From: Caldisericota bacterium
GTDB lineage: Bacteria; CG03; B21-G15
Reading direction: 5' to 3'
Assembly: GCA_003650255.1 (NCBI GenBank)
Contig: QMOP01000109.1
Span: 1 to 5,039 of the forward strand
DNA length: 5,039 nt
Position 1 is the first letter of the stretch, and each line of letters starts with the position of its first letter. A program made the position numbers and the translations under genes. The notes beneath the pieces are model-generated. The model saw only the letters and a list, made by a program, of their open reading frames with translations, was not told where the DNA came from and ran no database searches. This document shows positions 1 through 4,269 of this stretch, piece by piece.

Positions 1-570
1 ATTAAAAGGTATATTTCAAGTAATAGTTTTTTTAAAGACTCACTTTCCCCAATAAATCCAGATAATTCCATGCCAGAGATTATAAGAAAAATGTGTGAAG
101 TTTCAATTAAAACAGGAATTGGACCAATGGCAGGGATTGCAGGAGCAATAGCAGAGGAAATTGGAAAGGAACTTCTTCATTATACAGATGAGGTGATTGT
201 TGAGAATGGTGGTGATATTTTCATAAAGACAGAAAAGGATAGAATTATAGGAATATATACAGAAAACGAGAAATTTAAAAATTTTGCAATCAAAATAAAA
301 TCAAAAAATACTCCTCTTGGTATTTGTTCCTCTTCTTCATATATTGGTCATTCACTCAGTTTCGGAAAAGCAGAACTTACCACAGTTATTTCAAAGGATA
401 CAGTTCTTGCTGATTCTCTTGCAACTCTTATTGGAAATAAAGTTACTGATAAAAATGACCTTGATATTGTAATGAATGAAGTATCTAGTTATAATATTAT
501 AGGAGCATTTGCAATTAAGGATGATAGAATAGCAATTTTAGGAGAAATAGAATTTGTGGAGGTAGGGTGA
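1..570 (+). CDS. UPF0280 family protein, ApbE-like fold (5' end outside window)
   Basis: The reading frame is open from base 1, so this is the last 189 codons of a longer gene; the ATG at 70 is internal. Family members are about 240 residues, so some 50-60 N-terminal residues are probably missing. Numbering from the first visible codon, the protein shows the family's SL-P-I segment just before the ATG, then GPMAG (41-45) with the following AGAIAEEIG helix, then ENGGD (68-72). Next come a Ser-rich GICSSSS stretch, GHS-SFGKA and ADSLATLIGN. The last resembles the ADA-AT motif that binds metal and flavin nucleotide in ApbE FMN transferases. The UPF0280 family is related in fold to ApbE, but its reaction is not established to my knowledge, so no substrate is assigned. 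It ends with TGA one base before the next gene, so the two are probably co-transcribed. The family call is strong; the function is open. Confidence 0.88.
   Translation: MKRYISSNSFFKDSLSPINPDNSMPEIIRKMCEVSIKTGIGPMAGIAGAIAEEIGKELLHYTDEVIVENGGDIFIKTEKDRIIGIYTENEKFKNFAIKIKSKNTPLGICSSSSYIGHSLSFGKAELTTVISKDTVLADSLATLIGNKVTDKNDLDIVMNEVSSYNIIGAFAIKDDRIAILGEIEFVEVG
558..563 (+). promoter_or_regulatory. Shine-Dalgarno site for the DUF72 gene
   Basis: GGAGGT lies inside the last codons of the upstream gene, with 8 bases between it and the GTG at 572. This near-ideal site and spacing decide the GTG start and show that ribosomes can load at the junction of the two genes. Confidence 0.8.
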
Positions 571-571
571 A

Positions 572-1303
572 GTGTACTATATAGGAATATCTGGTTGGAA
601 TTATGATGATTTCAATGGAATTTTTTATCCTGATGATTTGAAAGAAAGAGATAGGTTAGAGTTTTATACTCAAAAGTTTAATGCAGTTGAAATAAATGCT
701 TCATTTTACAGAATTTTTAAAAAGGTTGTATTTGAAAACTGGTATAAAAGAACACCAGAGGATTTTGTTTTTACAGCAAAATTGAATAGACAATTTACTC
801 ATAAGGGAGGACTTAAATATGATGAAAATTTATGTGAATGGTTTTTTGATGCAATAAGTGGACTTAAGGAGAAATTGAAGGTAATTTTAATTCAACTTCC
901 ACCAAGATTGAAATTTAATAAAAATGAATTTTTGAAATTTATAAAAAGAATTGTTAAATACACAGATAAAAAATTTGCAATAGAACCAAGGAATGAAAGT
1001 TGGTTTAAGAAAGAGGTCTATTCAATATTAAAGGATTATAACATTGCACTTTGTCTTGCAAATACAGGAGGAAGGTATCCTGAGGTTTGTAAAAAAACAG
1101 CAGATTTCTCTTATACCCGACTTCATGGACCAAAAGAGCTTTATGCATCCCAATATTCACTTTCACAGTTAAAAGAGTATAAGAAAAAGATAGATGAACT
1201 TAAATGTAAGGAAAATTATATTTTCTTTGACAATACTGCTTATGGTTATGCAGTAAAGAACGCATTTCAGTTCCAGAAACTTGTCAAAAATGTGGCTTAT
1301 TGA
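572..1303 (+). CDS. DUF72 (YecE-family) TIM-barrel-like protein
   Basis: This 243-residue protein is full length for the DUF72 family, whose biochemical role is not firmly known. It opens with the family's IGISGWNYDDF-GIFYP segment (residues 4-20). Further matches are VEINASFYR, W-KRTPEDFVFTAK, then FTHKGGL, ILIQLPPRLKF, FAIEPRNESWF, a YTRLHGP motif and a C-terminal FFDNTAYGYAVKNA block. All are conserved blocks of the family in the right order, so the protein looks intact. There is no signal peptide or membrane segment, so it should be cytoplasmic. The GTG start is chosen for its strong GGAGGT site. It follows the UPF0280 gene by one base, which implies a shared transcript and coupled translation. 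The non-coding repeat island begins about 20 bases after the stop. The family call is firm; the function is unknown. Confidence 0.93.
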   Translation: MYYIGISGWNYDDFNGIFYPDDLKERDRLEFYTQKFNAVEINASFYRIFKKVVFENWYKRTPEDFVFTAKLNRQFTHKGGLKYDENLCEWFFDAISGLKEKLKVILIQLPPRLKFNKNEFLKFIKRIVKYTDKKFAIEPRNESWFKKEVYSILKDYNIALCLANTGGRYPEVCKKTADFSYTRLHGPKELYASQYSLSQLKEYKKKIDELKCKENYIFFDNTAYGYAVKNAFQFQKLVKNVAY

Positions 1304-1326
1304 CAAAAAGTGTGCCGATAAAGTAA

Positions 1327-1632
1327 GGTGGTTTTTCCCTCGGGAGATGGCTCGTTTTACTTTAGAGAAAAGGAAAAGTGGTTTCCCCCTCGGGGGACGC
1401 TCACGTATAGGGCTCGCTCTGTCTTCGCGGAAAGGAAGGGCGGTTTTCCCCTCAGGGGACGCTCACGTGTGTGGTTCGCTCTGCTCGCTGCGGTGGAATG
1501 TCTCATATCCTCGCTCGCAAAGCCCCTTCGGGAAAAACCGCCTTCCTTATACTGTCGCTCTATCGCACTGTCATACTGTCGCACTGCGTGCGTCCTCGGA
1601 CGTAAAGCCCCTTCGGGAAAAACCACTTCCCC
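1327..1632. repeat. GC-rich island of three direct and two inverted repeat copies
   Basis: This fills most of the 431-base gap between the DUF72 and kinase genes. Counted over 1381-1620 it is 142/240 G or C, against about a third in the genes. Direct copies sit at 1327-1354 (partial), 1372-1420 and 1434-1482. The last two match at about 40 of 49 positions and share GGGGACGCTCACGT and TCGCTCT. Two inverted copies at 1519-1546 and 1604-1632 begin with an identical 21 bases. The copies nest: 1372-1396 can pair with 1608-1632 (AAGTGGTTT with AAACCACTT, 9 perfect pairs), and 1434-1458 with 1523-1546 (GGAAGG/CCTTCC and CGGTTTT/AAAACCG). Between the inverted copies are short repeats such as ATACTGTCGC at 1549-1558 and 1573-1582. 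I see no credible gene here. It resembles a multicopy intergenic repeat or non-autonomous element; whether it acts in RNA (folding, termination) or DNA is unknown. Confidence 0.8.
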
Positions 1633-1636
1633 TTCA

Positions 1637-1693
1637 CCATTCGCCATTTGCCATTCGCCATTCGCTACTATTTACCATTTGCTATTCGCTATT
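1637..1693. repeat. Degenerate tandem heptamer array, consensus CCATTCG
   Basis: Seven-base units run head to tail: CCATTCG (1637), CCATTTG (1644), CCATTCG (1651), CCATTCG (1658), CTACTAT (1665), a TTA interruption, CCATTTG (1675), CTATTCG (1682) and a partial CTATT. Because three heptamers make seven codons, the array reads open in several frames as PFAI/SPF-type peptides, which are not real proteins. It directly follows the last copy of the GC-rich repeat and is probably part of the same element. Heptamer arrays of this style are known in other bacteria (for example the STRR repeats of cyanobacteria); similarity to those is in style only. Confidence 0.8.
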
Positions 1694-1723
1694 AAGTAAA
1701 ATTTCAGGTATCATTTTCACCAC

Positions 1724-1728
1724 AAGGT
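1724..1728 (+). promoter_or_regulatory. Probable ribosome binding site of the PfkB-family kinase
   Basis: AAGGT with six bases before the ATG at 1735 is a modest Shine-Dalgarno match. The frame has a stop at 1693-1695 and no other start codon in between, so the ATG is the only reasonable start. Confidence 0.5.
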
Positions 1729-1734
1729 CCAGAG

Positions 1735-2598
1735 ATGTTTGACTGTATAGGAATAGGAAGAGCATGCCTTGATATTCTTGGGATTTATCACAGATTTCCA
1801 AAGATAGATGAGAAAATGAAAATAAAAAGAATTATAATTGAAGGAGGTGGACAGACCTCAACTGCACTTGTTGTTCTTTCCCGTCTTGGATTAAAGGTAA
1901 AATTTATTGGAAGAATTGGAAAGGATTTAGCAGGGAAATTTGTTTTAGAGAAGATGAAGAGGGAAGGAATAGATATTAATGATGTTATATGGGAAAAAGA
2001 AACCCCGCTTGCAATGATATTTGTATCAAGAACTGGAAAAAGGACAATACTTTATTCTTCTTATGAAAAACTTGAACCATTTGAGATTGATGAAAGAATT
2101 ATTAGAAAAACAAGAATAATGCTATTTGACCCTCAGGAAAGTGAAACGCTTCTTAAAAACCTTGATAGAATAAAAAGTAATGGAATAAAAATTGTTTATG
2201 ATGCTGAAAAGAAGGTAAAAGGAATAGAAAGGATAATAAGAGAAGTAGATTACTTTATAGCAAGTTCATCCTTTATAAAGGATTATTTTGGAAATATGAG
2301 AGTAAAGGATGGAATAAGGAAACTCATTAAAATGGGTGGAAAATTTGTCTGTGTTACTCTTGGAGAAAAAGGTAGCATTACATTTTATAAAGGGAAGTGG
2401 ATTCATGTTCCAGCATTTAAAGTAAAGGTGGTTGATACAACTGGATGTGGTGATACATATCATGCTGGTTTTATATACGGAATTTTAAAAGGATGGGATG
2501 AAGTTAGGTCAATGAAGTTTGCATCATATCTTGCAGGCCTTTGTGCAAAAGGTCTTGGAGGTAGGGAAGCTTTTTATGAGGATTTGAATTTGATTTGA
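1735..2598 (+). CDS. PfkB-family (ribokinase superfamily) carbohydrate kinase
   Basis: This 287-residue soluble enzyme should transfer the gamma-phosphate of ATP to a hydroxyl of a sugar or nucleoside. The N-terminal strand (GIGRACLDIL, 6-15) and the GGGQTSTALVVLSRLG block (37-52), with FIGRIGKDLAG just after, form the first PfkB signature and the substrate lid and pocket. The second signature is DTTGCGD (234-240), in which D240 is the expected catalytic base and the glycines form the anion hole. Cys238 stands where ribokinases usually have Ala. The GGG-Q-ST form of the first motif looks more like the ketohexokinase/sulfofructose kinase side of the family than classical ribokinase, but I cannot name the substrate. 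Length is slightly short of the usual 300 or more, with no sign of truncation. It follows the repeat island and precedes the dcw control region by about 130 bases, so it is probably transcribed separately from mraZ. Confidence 0.9.
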   Translation: MFDCIGIGRACLDILGIYHRFPKIDEKMKIKRIIIEGGGQTSTALVVLSRLGLKVKFIGRIGKDLAGKFVLEKMKREGIDINDVIWEKETPLAMIFVSRTGKRTILYSSYEKLEPFEIDERIIRKTRIMLFDPQESETLLKNLDRIKSNGIKIVYDAEKKVKGIERIIREVDYFIASSSFIKDYFGNMRVKDGIRKLIKMGGKFVCVTLGEKGSITFYKGKWIHVPAFKVKVVDTTGCGDTYHAGFIYGILKGWDEVRSMKFASYLAGLCAKGLGGREAFYEDLNLI

Positions 2599-2631
2599 AG
2601 ATTCTACCCTCATTTTTAATTATTTCCTTCA

Positions 2632-2662
2632 TTATCTGTTCCCGGTGTTTATATACAGATAA
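2632..2662. repeat. Perfect 8-bp inverted repeat upstream of the mraZ promoter
   Basis: TTATCTGT (2632-2639) and ACAGATAA (2655-2662) are exact reverse complements separated by 15 bases, ending ten bases before the TTGACA at 2672. There is no T-run after the stem on the + strand, and none after it on the - strand, so it does not look like an intrinsic terminator for the kinase gene. A binding site for a dimeric regulator just upstream of the -35 is possible; chance occurrence in AT-rich DNA is also possible. Confidence 0.45.
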
Positions 2663-2671
2663 AAAAAGTTC

Positions 2672-2706
2672 TTGACAAAAGCAAGAAATAAAAATAAATT
2701 TATAAT
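2672..2706 (+). promoter_or_regulatory. Probable sigma-70-type promoter of the mraZ/dcw operon
   Basis: A perfect -35 TTGACA is at 2672-2677. With the ideal 17-base spacer, the -10 would be TAAATT (2695-2700, 4 of 6 matches). A perfect TATAAT lies at 2701-2706 but is 23 bases from TTGACA, too far to pair with it. Either choice puts the transcript start near 2707-2714, giving a leader of only about 15-25 bases. The start site would sit at the first MraZ-type repeat, so bound MraZ would block RNA polymerase directly. Confidence 0.6.
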
Positions 2707-2733
2707 GTGGGTTAAAGTGGAGTAAAGTGGTGG
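2704..2733 (+). promoter_or_regulatory. MraZ operator: three GTGG repeats with 10-bp period
   Basis: AATGTGGGTT, AAAGTGGAGT and AAAGTGGTGG follow each other with a period of exactly ten bases. Read as TGGNN units at 2708, 2718 and 2728 separated by 5 bases, they match the TGGGN-N5 direct repeats bound by E. coli MraZ. The second and third also match the AAAGTGG-type site described for Mollicutes. The array lies between the -10 and the mraZ gene. It includes the GGAG ribosome binding site (2719-2722), and its last unit overlaps the start codon. Autorepression of the dcw operon by MraZ is the natural inference. Confidence 0.82.
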
Positions 2734-3155
2734 AGAATGTAGGAATATTTCACCTGACACTTGATAGTAAAAACAGGTTTTTTCTTCCAAAGCCATTTAA
2801 ACGTTATAAAAAGTTTTACATAACAATGGGACTTGAGAACTGCCTTCTTATTTATTCTCCAAAGAAATGGAATGATATAATTTTAAAACTTAAAAAACTT
2901 TCCTGGAATAAAGAATCGCATAGAAAGTTTTTAAGACTCTTTCTATCAAGAGCAAGGGTTTTAAATGTTGATTCTCAATCAAGGGTGCTTCTTCCACAGG
3001 ATTTAATAGAGCATGCCAAAATTAAAAAAAGGATAGTTCTTTTGAATTTACTTTCAAGAATAGAAATATGGTCTGAAGAAGAATTTAAGATTTATGAGAA
3101 GGAATCAAGAGTTGTTCTTCCAAAAGTTGCAGAGGAACTTGATATTGAGATGTGA
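2730..3155 (+). CDS. mraZ: Transcriptional regulator MraZ
   Basis: MraZ is a DNA-binding regulator, ring-forming in known cases, that represses its own dcw operon. Here it is 141 residues, normal length, with two SpoVT/AbrB-like halves. The first has LDSKNRFFLP (11-20), then ITMGLENCLLIY. The second has VDSQSRVLLPQ (80-90), and LSRIEIW follows. The usual motif in each half is D-x-K/Q-G-R. Asp and Arg are kept, but the glycine is replaced by Asn15 and Ser84. Two adjacent GTG codons could start it. I chose 2730 because GGAG (2719-2722) is then 7 bases away; starting at 2727 adds one residue and leaves only 4. The start region lies inside the MraZ-type repeat array. The stop overlaps the next start (GTGA), so rsmH is translated in step with it. 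Confidence 0.96.
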   Translation: MENVGIFHLTLDSKNRFFLPKPFKRYKKFYITMGLENCLLIYSPKKWNDIILKLKKLSWNKESHRKFLRLFLSRARVLNVDSQSRVLLPQDLIEHAKIKKRIVLLNLLSRIEIWSEEEFKIYEKESRVVLPKVAEELDIEM

Positions 3156-4009
3156 AACACAAAGCATGTTTTCTTAAAGAGGTTGTAGAATTTTTAAATG
3201 TTGAAAGTGGAGGAAATTTCATTGATGCAACCTGTGGAACAGGAAGCCATTCTGAAGAAATCTGGAAAAACCTTAAAGGAAAGGGAGAACTTTTACTTAT
3301 GGATATTGATGATTTAAGCATTAAAGAGGTTGCGCATAAGTTTCATGATAGAGGAGTTTATATTGTTAAGGGAAATTATGCCAAGATGGATAAGTTTGTA
3401 AAAAGGATTGGATGGAACAAGGTCAGTGGAATTTTATTTGATTTTGGAATAGGGCTACATCAGATTGAGGATAGAACAAGGGGTTTCAGTTTCAAATATG
3501 ATTCTCCTCTTGATATGAGATATTCAAAGCAAAATCCTGTTAGAGCAGAGGATGTGATAAACACTTTTAAAGAAGAAGAGATTGAAAGGATTTTAAGGGA
3601 ATTTGGAGAGGAGAGATTTTCAAGAAAGATTGCAAAAGAAATAGTTAAATCAAGACCAATTCGTAGAACTTCAGAACTTGTGGATTTGATATTAAGGGTT
3701 AAAAGAAGAAAAGGTAAGATTCATCCAGCAACAAAAGTTTTTCAGGCATTGAGAATTTTTGTAAACAGGGAACTTGAAAATGTTAAGGAAGGAATAAGAG
3801 TGGCATTTGATATTTTGAAAAAGGCTGGAAGAATAGTAACGGTTACATACCATTCTCTTGAGGATAGAATTGTGAAAGATTATTTTAAGGGACTTGAAAA
3901 GGAAAAAAGAGCAGTCCTTATTACAAAAAAGATTAAGCCCTCAATTTCTGAAATTCAAAGAAATAAAAATTGTAGAAGTGCAAAATTGAGAGTTATTGAA
4001 AAGTTATGA
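3152..4009 (+). CDS. rsmH: 16S rRNA (cytosine(1402)-N(4))-methyltransferase RsmH (MraW)
   Basis: RsmH uses S-adenosylmethionine to methylate N4 of C1402 in the ribosomal P site of 16S rRNA, acting in the cytoplasm on the small subunit. The 285 residues carry the family blocks in order. They are an N-terminal H-x-x-x-L-KEVVEFL, SAM motif I DATCGTGSHS (25-34), DID (51-53), ILFDFGIGLHQ (94-104) and RGFSF-YDSPLDMR (110-123). After these come FGEERFSRKIAKEIV, HPATKVFQALRI-VNREL (191-208), TYHSLEDRIVKDYF (232-245) and the C-terminal R-KNCRSAKLRVIEK. The usual DLGVSS-Q loop reads DFGIGLHQ, so both serines are replaced; otherwise the protein looks intact. The GTG start overlaps the mraZ stop by four bases and has only a distant AGAGGA at 3131-3136, so translation is probably coupled. 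It overlaps ftsL by ATGA. Confidence 0.97.
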   Translation: MKHKACFLKEVVEFLNVESGGNFIDATCGTGSHSEEIWKNLKGKGELLLMDIDDLSIKEVAHKFHDRGVYIVKGNYAKMDKFVKRIGWNKVSGILFDFGIGLHQIEDRTRGFSFKYDSPLDMRYSKQNPVRAEDVINTFKEEEIERILREFGEERFSRKIAKEIVKSRPIRRTSELVDLILRVKRRKGKIHPATKVFQALRIFVNRELENVKEGIRVAFDILKKAGRIVTVTYHSLEDRIVKDYFKGLEKEKRAVLITKKIKPSISEIQRNKNCRSAKLRVIEKL

Positions 4010-4269
4010 AAAGATTTCTTTACTTTTTTATCATAACAGGAGTTATTGTTTATCTTTCTTTAATCTGGGAGGCAGTTGAGGTTTTAAATTTTGGATATAA
4101 ATTGAGAAAGTTGAGAAAAGAGATTAAGTTTTTGAAAAAAGAAAATGCTCTTCTTAAATGCGAGTATATTGAGATTACAAAACCAGATGTTGTTGAAAAT
4201 ATTGCTTTTAAGTATCTTGATATGGTTTATCCAAGAGATAGAATTTATCTTTCTCTTAAAAAATGGTAG
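4006..4269 (+). CDS. ftsL: Cell division protein FtsL
   Basis: This is a short bitopic membrane protein of 87 residues with almost no cytoplasmic tail. One hydrophobic segment spans about residues 4-21. It is followed by a coiled coil with clean heptad spacing (L33, L36, I40, L43, N47, L50, Y54, I57), the polar N47 sitting at a core position as in dimeric coils. The C-terminus, VVENIAFKYLDMVYPRDRIYL, matches the conserved tail of FtsL (E-x-A-x-x-L-x-M-x-x-P). FtsL pairs with FtsB and FtsQ outside the membrane and activates the FtsW-FtsI septal synthase. Sequence conservation in this family is low, so the call rests on architecture plus position between rsmH and ftsI. It starts inside the rsmH stop (ATGA) with no strong ribosome binding site, so it probably depends on coupling. 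It overlaps ftsI by 7 bases. Confidence 0.88.
   Translation: MKRFLYFFIITGVIVYLSLIWEAVEVLNFGYKLRKLRKEIKFLKKENALLKCEYIEITKPDVVENIAFKYLDMVYPRDRIYLSLKKW

Noticed and set aside
70..570. ATG at 70 as the true start of the UPF0280 gene
   Set aside because: The frame is open back to base 1 and the residues before 70 (SL-PINPD) match the family, so the gene starts outside the window.
1327..1632. CRISPR array
   Set aside because: Copies are few, diverged, of mixed orientation and unevenly spaced, without uniform spacers or nearby cas genes.
1357..1647. Minus-strand open frame of 96 codons in the island
   Set aside because: Reverse reading of the repeats; the repeated P-RGG/P-RGK peptides mirror the DNA repeat and match no family I know.
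1328..1699. Open frame of 123 codons in the same island, another frame
   Set aside because: Same repeat-derived text in a second frame; no recognisable domain, no ribosome binding site.
1679..1702. Promoter for the kinase gene (TTGCTA / TAAAAT)
   Set aside because: TAAAAT at 1697-1702 is a fair -10, but the only -35-like hexamer is 12 bases away, too close.
1281..1742. Open frame of 153 codons across the repeat island
   Set aside because: It consists of translated repeats (SPFAI-like peptides from the heptamers and Ser/Arg/Pro-rich text from the GC-rich units), starts inside the DUF72 gene and runs into the kinase start. The openness comes from repeat composition.
2266..2463. Minus-strand open frame within the kinase gene
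   Set aside because: Shadow of a well-supported coding gene; no domain or start signal.
2632..2669. Rho-independent terminator after the kinase gene
   Set aside because: The stem is AT-rich with a 15-base loop and is followed by A's, not T's, on the + strand; on the - strand no T-run follows the stem.
3085..3321. Minus-strand open frame across the mraZ/rsmH junction
   Set aside because: Overlaps two conserved genes and shows no family motif.
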